Below, piece after piece: positions 56,792 to 64,000 of a stretch of DNA of 64,000 bases (position 1 is its first letter; each line of letters starts with the position of its first letter). The notes under the pieces are model-generated. The model was given only the letters and a program-made list of their open reading frames with translations. It was not told the DNA's origin and did not search any database. Both the position numbers and the translations under genes were made by a program. Origin of the DNA: Vibrio sp. 10N.286.49.B3 (lineage in GTDB: Bacteria; Pseudomonadota; Gammaproteobacteria; Enterobacterales; Vibrionaceae); the NCBI RefSeq assembly GCF_002873395.1, contig NZ_MCUV01000046.1:217292-281291 (forward strand). The letters run 5' to 3'.

Positions 56792-58147
56792 GTGAGCGCA
56801 TTCACTGTAAGTAAGTTTGGTGGCACAAGTGTGGCTAATTTTGAATCAATGAGCCGTTGTGCCGCTATTATTGAAAGCAACCCAAAAATCAAACTGGTTG
56901 TCAGCAGTGCATGTTCAGGGGTAACCAATTTACTGGTTCAACTTGCTAACGGTATCGCCGATGCTAATCAGCGCTTAGAACTCATCGGGCAAATTACCGC
57001 GATTCATCACGAGATCATTCGTGAACTTGACGATGCTGAACCGGTTCATGCTGCGATTGTTGATATCTTAGAATCGGTAGAAAGCGCCGCTCAAGCTGCC
57101 TCTTTCCAATCAAGCAAAAAGCTAACCGATCACTTGGTCGCATGTGGCGAATTAATGTCGACGCATATCCTGACGCAATTGATGAAAGAGCGTGGTATCG
57201 ATGCGGTTCGTTTTGATATCCGAGATGTTTTACGTACCAATAGTGAATATGGTAAAGCGGAACCTGAACTCGCCACCATTGCACAATTGGCAGAAGAAAA
57301 ACTGACACCACTTTGTCAAAAACATGTGGTGATCACTCAAGGCTTTATTGGCGCAGACAGTGAAGGTATCACCACTACGTTAGGTCGTGGCGGCAGTGAT
57401 TACAGTGCTGCTTTAATTGCGGAATCGGTCCAAGCAGCCGGTCTTGAAATCTGGACGGATGTACCAGGTATCTACACGACAGACCCACGTATCGCCCCAA
57501 AAGCATCGCCAATTGCAGAAATTAGCTTTAGTGAAGCATCAGAAATGGCGAACTTTGGCGCTAAGATCCTTCATCCATCGACTCTGCTACCCGCACTACG
57601 TCATCAGATCCCAGTGTTTGTCGGATCATCAAAAGCCCCAGAGCAAGGCGGTACATGGATCCGTCAAGAAGTGGAAAGTGCGCCTTTATTTAGAGCGTTA
57701 GCATTACGTAATAACCAAACTAAAGTGACGCTGCGTAGCCCAGATATGTTCCATGCCTACGGATTTTTAGCGGAAGCCTTTAAGATCTTAGCTAAGCATA
57801 AGGTATCGGTGGATCTGATCACAACCTCTGAAGTGAGTGTGTCGTTGACGCTTGATCAAACGGATACTTCAGGTGGAGCGCCAGAATTACCTGTTGCTGC
57901 ACGTGCAGAGCTTGAAGCATTTTGCTCTGTTACCGTTGAGCACAACCTAAGCTTAGTAGCATTAATCGGTAACCAAATGAGCAGTCAAAAAGGCTACGCT
58001 AAACGTGTATTTGGTACTTTAGAAGACTTTAATCTGCATATGATTTGTTCTGGTGCTAGCTCACACAATATCTGCTTTTTAGTGGATGAAGTGGATGCTA
58101 AGCACGTCATTCAGACACTGCACAAAGCACTGTTTGAAGTGGAATAA
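56792..58147 (+). CDS. lysC: Lysine-sensitive aspartokinase III
   Basis: 451 residues, the usual size of a stand-alone aspartokinase. GTG start with CAGGGAG in front. ATP/aspartate site: VSKFGGTSVANFESM at the N-terminus, TTTLGRGGSDYSAALIAE near 200 and DVPGIYTTDPR near 225. Two C-terminal ACT domains (about 300-450) include SVDLITTSEVSVSLTLD, the effector region. It catalyses the first step to lysine, threonine and methionine; the lysine riboswitch in front supports the lysine-specific isozyme. Confidence 0.96.
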   Translation: MSAFTVSKFGGTSVANFESMSRCAAIIESNPKIKLVVSSACSGVTNLLVQLANGIADANQRLELIGQITAIHHEIIRELDDAEPVHAAIVDILESVESAAQAASFQSSKKLTDHLVACGELMSTHILTQLMKERGIDAVRFDIRDVLRTNSEYGKAEPELATIAQLAEEKLTPLCQKHVVITQGFIGADSEGITTTLGRGGSDYSAALIAESVQAAGLEIWTDVPGIYTTDPRIAPKASPIAEISFSEASEMANFGAKILHPSTLLPALRHQIPVFVGSSKAPEQGGTWIRQEVESAPLFRALALRNNQTKVTLRSPDMFHAYGFLAEAFKILAKHKVSVDLITTSEVSVSLTLDQTDTSGGAPELPVAARAELEAFCSVTVEHNLSLVALIGNQMSSQKGYAKRVFGTLEDFNLHMICSGASSHNICFLVDEVDAKHVIQTLHKALFEVE

Positions 58148-58165
58148 CGCTTTAATATCAATATA

Positions 58166-58205
58166 AAAAAGGCTGCCATTCTTATTAAGAAGGCAGCCTT
58201 TTTGT
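58166..58205. terminator. Bidirectional terminator between lysC and metH
   Basis: AAAAAGGCTGCC and GGCAGCCTTTTT form the outer stem (GGCTGCC at 58171-58177, GGCAGCC at 58192-58198), extended inward by TTCTT/AAGAA after a bulge. T-runs on both strands serve the converging lysC and metH. Confidence 0.9.
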
Positions 58206-58250
58206 TTTCATCCGCTCACTAACGCTAAGCGCAATTTACTACGGCTATAA

Positions 58251-61200
58251 TTAGTTAATGTTTGGACCAAGCCAACGCTCTGCCGTCACTAAATCCCAGC
58301 CTTTACGATCGGCATAGCTGTTTACTTGATCTTGTTGGATCTGAGCAATCGCAAAGTAACGCGCATCAGGATGTGAGAAATACCAACCAGAAACCGATGC
58401 CCCTGGCCACATGGCATAACTGGTCGTCAATGACATACCGATCGCCTCTTCTACGTTAAGAAGATCCCACAATGGTCCTTTTTCACTGTGCTCTGGACAT
58501 GCTGGATAACCTGGCGCTGGGCGAATACCTTGATACTTCTCACGAATAAGATCATCATTTGATAGCGCTTCATCTGCTGCATAACCCCAGATCTCTTTAC
58601 GCACTTTGGCATGCAAGTATTCAGCAAAGGCTTCGGCCAGACGATCGGCTACCGCTTGGATCATGATCGCATTGTAATCATCACCATTGGCTTTGTACTC
58701 ATCCGCCAATTCACGTTCACCAATCCCACCCGTCACTGCAAATGCACCAATCCAATCTGGCTTACCGCTCTCTTTCGGCGCGATATAATCCGATAGGCAG
58801 TAGTTAAAGCCTTTTGGTTTCTTGGTTTGCTGACGTAAGTTACACAATACCTGTGCGACTTCGGTGCGTGATTCATCGGTGTAGACTTCAATATCATCAC
58901 CAGTGCTCGCGGCAGGGAACAAGGCACACATACCACGCGCTTCGAGCAGTTTCTCTTTCTCTACTCTATCGAGCAAATCATTGGCATCACTAAATAAACG
59001 ACGCGCTTCTTCACCCACTTCTTCATGGTCTAAAATGGCAGGGTATTTACCCATTAGTGTCCATGTCATAAAGAAAGGCGTCCAGTCGATATACTCACGC
59101 AAGACAGCAACATCAAACGCTTCAAAGATATGAACACCTGGCTTTGCAGGAACCGGCGGCGTGTAGTTATCCCAATCAATGGCGACTTTATTGGCACGAG
59201 CTTGCTCTAGGGTTACCGGTGGTGTGCGTGGCTTTTTACGGCTGTGCTGCTCACGGACGCGTTCATAATCTAAATCGAGCTTTTCAATAAAGGCGGGCTT
59301 TCTCTCTGCCGATAATAGATCGCTACATACCCCAACCGCTCGTGATGCGTTGTTGACATACACAACCGGCTGATTGTAGTTTTGTTCTATTTTCACTGCA
59401 GTATGCGCTTTCGATGTGGTTGCGCCACCAATAAGCAATGGAATATCAAAACCTTGACGCTCCATCTCTTTAGCCACATGCACCATTTCATCCAACGAAG
59501 GCGTGATAAGACCAGAAAGTCCGATAATATCAACGTTCTCTTCAATCGCGACTTTGAGAATTTTTTCGCATGGCACCATCACGCCTAAATCGATGATCTC
59601 ATAGTTATTACACTGCAAAACAACGCCAACAATATTTTTACCAATATCGTGTACATCACCTTTTACTGTCGCAAGTAAGATCTTACCGTTCGTAGCGCCA
59701 ACCGCTTTGGTTTCTTCAATATAAGGTTCTAGGTAGGCAACGGCTTGCTTCATAACTCGCGCAGATTTAACCACTTGAGGAAGGAACATCTTACCTTCAC
59801 CAAACAAGTCACCCACCACGTTCATACCATCCATTAAAGGACCTTCAATCACTTCAATTGGTAGCGTTGAATTGGCACGAGCTTCTTCGGTATCTTCAAT
59901 AATAAACTCGGTAATACCTTTAACTAATGAGTGCTCTAAACGTTTTTTAACCGGCCAAGTACGCCACTCAAGCGCTGACTTATCTTCAACTTTACCAACG
60001 GCACGTTCTAAAAATTCGGTCGCAATATCAAGTAGACGTTCGGTGGAATCATCACGGCGGTTAAGCACCACATCTTCCACCGCTTCACGCAACTCTTCTG
60101 GGACGTTATCGTAGATCTCTAATTGACCGGCATTGACGATACCCATATCCATACCGTTTTTAAAGCAGTGGTAAAGGAATACTGCATGAATCGCTTCACG
60201 GACATAGTTGTTGCCACGGAAAGAGAAAGAGACGTTGGATACGCCACCTGAAATCATCGCATGAGGCAGTGTCTGTTTTATCTCGGCAACCGCTTCAATA
60301 AAATCAACCGCGTAGTTATTATGCTCATCAATTCCGGTCGCAACCGCAAAGATATTAGGGTCAAAAATAATATCTTCAGGCGGGAAGCCAACCTCATCGA
60401 CTAATATTCGGTAGGCATTGGTACAGATTTCAACTTTACGCTCACGGGTATCGGCTTGACCAGCTTCATCAAAGGCCATCACAATCACAGCTGCGCCATA
60501 ACGACGGATCAGTTTTGCTTGATGGATGAACTTCTCTTTGCCTTCTTTCAGCGAGATAGAGTTAACGATGCCCTTACCTTGAATACACTTAAGACCCGCT
60601 TCGATCACTTCCCATTTTGATGAGTCGACCATAACAGGCACTTTGGATATTTCTGGTTCAGAGGCACACAGATTAAGGAATTTAACCATGCAAGCTTCGG
60701 CATCGAGCATCCCTTCATCCATGTTGATATCGATGATTTGTGCGCCATTTTCAACTTGCTCACGGGCAACTTCTAGCGCTTCATCATACAACTCTTCTTT
60801 GATTAAACGTTTAAAACGCGCTGAGCCTGTTACATTGGTACGCTCACCAACGTTAACAAATAGGGATTCTTTTTCGATGGTTAGCGGCTCTAATCCCGAC
60901 AATCGACACGCCACTTTTAGCTCTGGCAGTGGGCGAGGCTGAACCCCTTCAACGACTTGAGCCATCTGACGAATATGCTCTGGCGTCGTACCACAACAGC
61001 CACCAATTAAGTTTAAGTAACCGCTTTGTGCCCACTCTGCAACATGCTCTGCCATCTCTTCTGGTGAGAGGTCATATTCACCAAACGCATTCGGTAGACC
61101 AGCGTTAGGGTGCGCAGAAGTAAAAGTTTCAGAGATGCGAGATAGCTCCGCGACATACGGGCGTAGCTCATCAGGACCCAGTGCACAGTTAAGACCAAAT

Positions 61201-61940
61201 GAGATCGGCTTAACGTGTCGCATGGCATTATAGAAAGCTTCAGTGGTTTGTCCTGAAAGAGTACGACCAGAGGCATCGGTAATCGTGCCTGAAATCATGA
61301 CGGGCAGCTCAAAACCAAGTTCTTCAAATACTGACTCAACGGCAAAAGAACACGCCTTGGCATTCAAGGTATCAAAGATGGTTTCAATTAATATGATGTC
61401 TGCGCCGCCAGCAATTAAAGCGCGCGTTGATTCTGAATAGGCAACAACCAGTTCATCGAAAGAGACATTACGAAAGCCAGGATCGTTCACATCAGGGGAA
61501 AGTGAACAAGTTCGGTTCGTTGGACCTAATACACCGGCAACATAACGTGGTTTATCGGGGGTCTTTTCTGTCCATTTATCGGCAGCTTCACGGGCAAGCT
61601 GCGCGGCTACAAGGTTAATCTCATAGCTTAAACTTTCCATGTCGTAATCAGCCATCGCAATCGTCGTGGCATTGAAGGTATTGGTTTCTAGAATATCAGC
61701 GCCAGCTTCTAGGTATTCGTTATGAATGCCCTGAATAATGCTTGGCTGAGTTAAAACTAATAAATCGTTGTTTCCTTTGAGGTCGGAATGCCAATCAGCA
61801 AAACGCTCACCGCGATAATCAGCTTCTTCTAACTGATAACCTTGGATCATGGTACCCATACCACCATCGATAAGCATTATTTTCTGTTTCAATTGTGCTG
61901 CTAATTGCGCTTTTTTATTACTTCCCACGATGCACCTCAT
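58251..61940 (-). CDS. metH: Cobalamin-dependent methionine synthase
   Basis: About 1229 residues from the ATG at 61940; GTG at 61928 is better placed (GAGGTG upstream) and would give 1225. Modules in order: homocysteine-binding barrel (about 15-340, zinc cysteines in LNCALG and [10 protein letters not shown]), pterin-binding barrel (about 370-640, [20 protein letters not shown]), B12 domain (about 660-900, with [13 protein letters not shown] supplying the cobalt-ligand histidine) and SAM-activation domain (about 920-1229, ending near [12 protein letters not shown]). It methylates homocysteine from 5-methyl-tetrahydrofolate. Single gene with its own terminator. Confidence 0.98.
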   Translation of the reverse strand: MRCIVGSNKKAQLAAQLKQKIMLIDGGMGTMIQGYQLEEADYRGERFADWHSDLKGNNDLLVLTQPSIIQGIHNEYLEAGADILETNTFNATTIAMADYDMESLSYEINLVAAQLAREAADKWTEKTPDKPRYVAGVLGPTNRTCSLSPDVNDPGFRNVSFDELVVAYSESTRALIAGGADIILIETIFDTLNAKACSFAVESVFEELGFELPVMISGTITDASGRTLSGQTTEAFYNAMRHVKPISFGLNCALGPDELRPYVAELSRISETFTSAHPNAGLPNAFGEYDLSPEEMAEHVAEWAQSGYLNLIGGCCGTTPEHIRQMAQVVEGVQPRPLPELKVACRLSGLEPLTIEKESLFVNVGERTNVTGSARFKRLIKEELYDEALEVAREQVENGAQIIDINMDEGMLDAEACMVKFLNLCASEPEISKVPVMVDSSKWEVIEAGLKCIQGKGIVNSISLKEGKEKFIHQAKLIRRYGAAVIVMAFDEAGQADTRERKVEICTNAYRILVDEVGFPPEDIIFDPNIFAVATGIDEHNNYAVDFIEAVAEIKQTLPHAMISGGVSNVSFSFRGNNYVREAIHAVFLYHCFKNGMDMGIVNAGQLEIYDNVPEELREAVEDVVLNRRDDSTERLLDIATEFLERAVGKVEDKSALEWRTWPVKKRLEHSLVKGITEFIIEDTEEARANSTLPIEVIEGPLMDGMNVVGDLFGEGKMFLPQVVKSARVMKQAVAYLEPYIEETKAVGATNGKILLATVKGDVHDIGKNIVGVVLQCNNYEIIDLGVMVPCEKILKVAIEENVDIIGLSGLITPSLDEMVHVAKEMERQGFDIPLLIGGATTSKAHTAVKIEQNYNQPVVYVNNASRAVGVCSDLLSAERKPAFIEKLDLDYERVREQHSRKKPRTPPVTLEQARANKVAIDWDNYTPPVPAKPGVHIFEAFDVAVLREYIDWTPFFMTWTLMGKYPAILDHEEVGEEARRLFSDANDLLDRVEKEKLLEARGMCALFPAASTGDDIEVYTDESRTEVAQVLCNLRQQTKKPKGFNYCLSDYIAPKESGKPDWIGAFAVTGGIGERELADEYKANGDDYNAIMIQAVADRLAEAFAEYLHAKVRKEIWGYAADEALSNDDLIREKYQGIRPAPGYPACPEHSEKGPLWDLLNVEEAIGMSLTTSYAMWPGASVSGWYFSHPDARYFAIAQIQQDQVNSYADRKGWDLVTAERWLGPNIN

Positions 61941-62119
61941 TCCTTAAGTTATCTTCACATCCTATCACAGAACAAACAGAAATCTAGACGTCTAAATGCA
62001 CTTTGAAGTGTTAATTTCTGGTGAATATTCTATGGCAATAAAAAGTAAAATCCGTTTGCTATTTCTCTGAGTTGATACGAAAATTCCCTTAACATTTCGT
62101 TACAAAATAAGAAGAGAAC

Positions 62120-63427
62120 ATGTCCGTCTATTACATCCTGTGTATTTTATCAGCTATTGCTATGCTCATGGCATTTATCAATAATAAAATTGGTCGTATG
62201 CAAACCACAATCGCGATAACAGCGGGCTCGATCATTTTATCATTAATCATCATAATTGCCGGTCAAAATGGGTGGTTCGAGCTTGATAATATTGCCTCTA
62301 CAACGATGGCAAAGATTAATTTTGAAGATTTTTTACTTAAAGGCATTCTAGGATTCTTGTTGTTTGCCGGGGGACTTGGTGTCAAATTAAGTCACTTTAA
62401 AGATCAAAAGTGGGAAATCACTACGCTAGCCTTAGGGGCGACATTATTTTCAACCTTCTTTATTGGCTTTGTGCTGTACGGGATTTGTCAGCTCATTGGT
62501 ATTCCATTTGATTTAATCTACTGCTTATTATTTGGGGCATTAATCTCCCCTACCGATCCCATTGCAGTATTGGCTATTGTAAAAAACCTTAATGCTCCGG
62601 AAAGAATTTCTACTCAAATTGAAGGTGAGTCGCTATTTAATGATGGTTTTGGCTTGGTTATCTTTGGGACACTATTTGCGATTGCGTTTAACCATGAAGA
62701 GCCAACGATTGGCAGTGTCAGTATGATGTTTATGCAGGAAGCGGTAGGCGGTATTGTGTATGGATTGATACTCGGTTTGATTTTCCATTATTTAATTAAA
62801 GCTACCGATGATCACTCGATGGAATTAATGCTAACAATCCTTATTCCAACAACAGGGTTTGTCGTTGCAGATATACTGGAAGTATCCGGTCCTCTCGCCA
62901 TGGTCTCTTCTGGTATTTTGATTGGTAACTGGACGCGATTTGTTGCTTTTACCAAAGAGAGCGAAGGGCACCTTGATCAGTTCTGGGAGTTGATTGATGA
63001 GTACTTGAACAGTATCTTATTCTTATTGATTGGTATGTCTATGCTACTGTTCCAATTCCATCAAGAAGATTGGATTGTGATGTTTATTGCTGTGCCTTTA
63101 GTTCTCATCGCTCGTTATTTAAGTATTCTACTTCCTTATCAAGGTTTTAAGCGTTTTCGTTCTTATAATCCATGGTCGGTGAGAATTCTTACTTGGGGTG
63201 GCTTGCGTGGTGGCCTTGCGATTGCGATGGCGTTATCAATCCCTGCTGGCATCATGGTTGTTCCTGATAAGCAGATTGATGTCAGAGAAATTATTCTCGT
63301 GATGACCTATGCGGTGGTTATTTTTTCTATCTTGATTCAAGGTTCAACGATTACACCGATGATTGAGAGGGCGAAAGTGGAAGAAGCAAAGGATAAAGCT
63401 GCGCAAAAATTAAAAGATCAGCAGTAG
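62120..63427 (+). CDS. CPA1 family Na+/H+ antiporter
   Basis: 435 residues, about 12 membrane segments. CPA1 hallmarks: GALISPTDPIAVLAIVKNLN (about 141-160) and IEGESLFNDGFGLVIFG (about 167-183) with the ion-binding Asp. LTWGGLRGGLAIAMALSIP near 356 is the second conserved core helix. It exchanges Na+ (or K+) for H+ across the inner membrane. Short charged C-terminus (EEAKDKAAQKLK) without a long regulatory tail. Same place as V. cholerae VC0389, from memory. Confidence 0.9.
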   Translation: MSVYYILCILSAIAMLMAFINNKIGRMQTTIAITAGSIILSLIIIIAGQNGWFELDNIASTTMAKINFEDFLLKGILGFLLFAGGLGVKLSHFKDQKWEITTLALGATLFSTFFIGFVLYGICQLIGIPFDLIYCLLFGALISPTDPIAVLAIVKNLNAPERISTQIEGESLFNDGFGLVIFGTLFAIAFNHEEPTIGSVSMMFMQEAVGGIVYGLILGLIFHYLIKATDDHSMELMLTILIPTTGFVVADILEVSGPLAMVSSGILIGNWTRFVAFTKESEGHLDQFWELIDEYLNSILFLLIGMSMLLFQFHQEDWIVMFIAVPLVLIARYLSILLPYQGFKRFRSYNPWSVRILTWGGLRGGLAIAMALSIPAGIMVVPDKQIDVREIILVMTYAVVIFSILIQGSTITPMIERAKVEEAKDKAAQKLKDQQ

Positions 63428-63485
63428 TACAGTTATCAATTCATGCCTATCAACACCATAGTGCTACTTTCCTACAGACGTACAA

Positions 63486-63511
63486 AAGCCCAAGTCTTTC
63501 GACTTGGGCTT
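63486..63511 (-). terminator. Terminator of tRNA-like RNA, copy 1
   Basis: AAGCCCAAGTC (63486-63496) and GACTTGGGCTT (63501-63511), perfect 11-bp stem, TTTC loop, T-run on the minus strand. It lies 8 bp past the CCA end of the tRNA-like body. Confidence 0.9.
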
Positions 63512-63518
63512 AGTATAG

Positions 63519-63624
63519 TGGCGGAGTGGACTGGACTTTCTATTCACCTTGAGAGCAACACGTCCCCGGCGTGACTGGCCGCCAAGATTTTAAAGAATAG
63601 CCTAACCAACTGAACGACTACTCC
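63519..63624 (-). ncRNA. tRNA-Asp-like structured RNA, copy 1 (pseudo-tRNA)
   Basis: 106 nt, against 77 for tRNA-Asp. On the minus strand it starts GGAGTAG and ends CCACTCC-G-CCA; the ends pair 6 of 7. The D-arm start GTTCAGTTGGTTAG and the anticodon loop CAGTCAC with GTC (Asp) stay tRNA-like. Two extra segments break the D stem and the T-arm: one with CTATTC and CTTG, the other with CAAG and GAATAG, which can pair with each other around the anticodon arm. The normal TTCGA of the T-loop is absent (AGAAAGT instead). It is unlikely to work as an ordinary tRNA. Could also be called a tRNA-Asp pseudogene. Confidence 0.7.
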
Positions 63625-63736
63625 GCAGTGTCTATTCAGCATAAATTCATATCTATCAACGCCATAGACCTACTTTCCTACAGACATAAATTCACGCCTA
63701 TCAACGCCATAGATCCACTTTCCTACAGACGTAAAA

Positions 63737-63762
63737 AAGCCCAAGTCTTTCGACTTGGGCTT
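63737..63762 (-). terminator. Terminator of tRNA-like RNA, copy 2
   Basis: AAGCCCAAGTC (63737-63747) with GACTTGGGCTT (63752-63762), same stem and loop as copy 1, 251 bp further on, with a longer T-run on the minus strand. Confidence 0.9.
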
Positions 63763-63769
63763 AGTATAG

Positions 63770-63875
63770 TGGCGGAGTGGACGGGACTTTCTATTCACCT
63801 TGAGAGCGACACGCCCCCGGCGTGACTGGCCGCCAAGGTTTTAAAGAATAGCCTAACCCACTGAACGACTACTCC
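63770..63875 (-). ncRNA. tRNA-Asp-like structured RNA, copy 2 (pseudo-tRNA)
   Basis: 106 nt, the same layout as copy 1 with a handful of base changes. In the proposed inner helix ACCTTG pairs with CAAGGT here, where copy 1 has ATCTTG with CAAGGT: a U-G pair becomes C-G, so pairing is kept. The T-stem 3' strand is CCCGT, the tRNA-Asp sequence, where copy 1 has CCAGT. The acceptor end and GCCA terminus are the same. Confidence 0.7.
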
Positions 63876-64000
63876 GCAGTGTCATTCAGCATAAATTCAT
63901 ATCTATCAACGCCATAGACCTACTTTCCTGCAGACATAAATTCACGCCTATCAACGCTATAGATCCACTTTCCTACAGGCGTAAAAAAGCCCAAGTCTTT

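Larger units (their letters stand above)
63437..64000. repeat. Tandem array of tRNA-like transcription units with nested spacer repeats
   Basis: A unit of about 251 bp is present twice in full (terminators at 63486 and 63737), and a third begins at about 63987 and leaves the window. Each spacer holds copies of a shorter repeat of about 47 bp (CTATCAACGCCATAGA...CTACTTTCCTACAGAC) at about 63437, 63642, 63689, 63893 and 63940. Read on the minus strand each unit offers a promoter-like TTGATA, the tRNA-like body and a terminator. No protein-coding frame of note. Confidence 0.85.

Noticed and set aside
63628..63825. A 65-codon frame through the tRNA-like array
   Set aside because: It runs across the 47-bp spacer repeats, the terminator and the tRNA-like body; a repeat artefact.
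63437..64000. CRISPR array as an explanation of the repeats at the right edge
   Set aside because: Unit length is about 251 bp, spacers are themselves repeated, and each unit contains a tRNA-like body and a terminator; there are no cas genes.

Overview
The window is a chromosomal segment of a gamma-proteobacterium of the family Vibrionaceae (Vibrio, Photobacterium or a close relative; I cannot fix the genus). The evidence is gene order. The run yhdP-rng-maf-mreDCB-MSHA pilus locus-csrD-ssb-qstR-galU-uvrA-pglL-aminotransferase-lysC-metH-antiporter follows, as I remember it, the conserved order of Vibrio cholerae chromosome 1 from about VC0389 to VC0420. Three blocks interrupt that backbone and are the accessory content.

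Left part (1-8.4 kb, all minus strand): the 3'-truncated AsmA-like gene yhdP, RNase G, Maf, and the cell-shape genes mreD, mreC and mreB. From 8.5 to 29.4 kb, also minus strand, lies a complete MSHA (mannose-sensitive haemagglutinin) type IV pilus locus: csrD/mshH, mshI-J-K-L-M-N-E-G-F (assembly machine), then mshB-A-C-D-O-P-Q (pilins and tip). It is intact except that a 1.8-kb block carrying a plus-strand lipoprotein alkaline phosphatase lies between mshP and mshQ. The block is bracketed by a 41-bp direct duplication (39/41 identical) of the mshP end/mshQ start.

Between csrD and ssb, adjacent in V. cholerae, there are 17 kb of extra DNA. The first block (29.7-35.1 kb) is an alpha-glucoside catabolic module: LacI-type repressor, GH13 alpha-glucosidase, PTS EIICB transporter and an EEP-family hydrolase, with a palindromic LacI-type operator. 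The second (about 35.4-46.6 kb) is a mobile island. It carries a tightly coupled operon of three tyrosine recombinases, two small proteins and a RecD-like helicase. This matches the Gamma-Mobile-Trio (GMT) type of island (VPA1267-VPA1270-like proteins of V. parahaemolyticus). Its cargo is a type II restriction-modification pair of the XhoI/PaeR7I kind. The island sits exactly at the 3' end of ssb, and a 33-bp imperfect direct repeat (29/33) containing the last codons of ssb marks both ends.

Right part (46.6-63.4 kb): ssb, qstR (competence regulator), galU, a DUF2959 lipoprotein, a small membrane protein, uvrA with a LexA box, the PglL-type oligosaccharyltransferase, a class V aminotransferase, a lysine riboswitch controlling lysC, metH and a CPA1 Na+/H+ antiporter. 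The last 570 bp hold a tandem array, unit about 251 bp, of minus-strand tRNA-Asp-like RNAs. Each has its own Rho-independent terminator. They retain a tRNA acceptor end, a CCA and an Asp-like anticodon loop but are swollen to 106 nt. The array continues past the right edge.

Functionally the window is mostly housekeeping (cell shape, DNA repair, methionine and lysine synthesis) plus surface attachment. The c-di-GMP-binding ATPase MshE, the degenerate GGDEF/EAL protein CsrD and a candidate pilin glycosyltransferase (PglL) bear on the pilus. The points most worth following are the GMT-like island with its ssb-end attachment repeats, the phosphatase insertion inside the pilus operon, and the tRNA-like tandem array.
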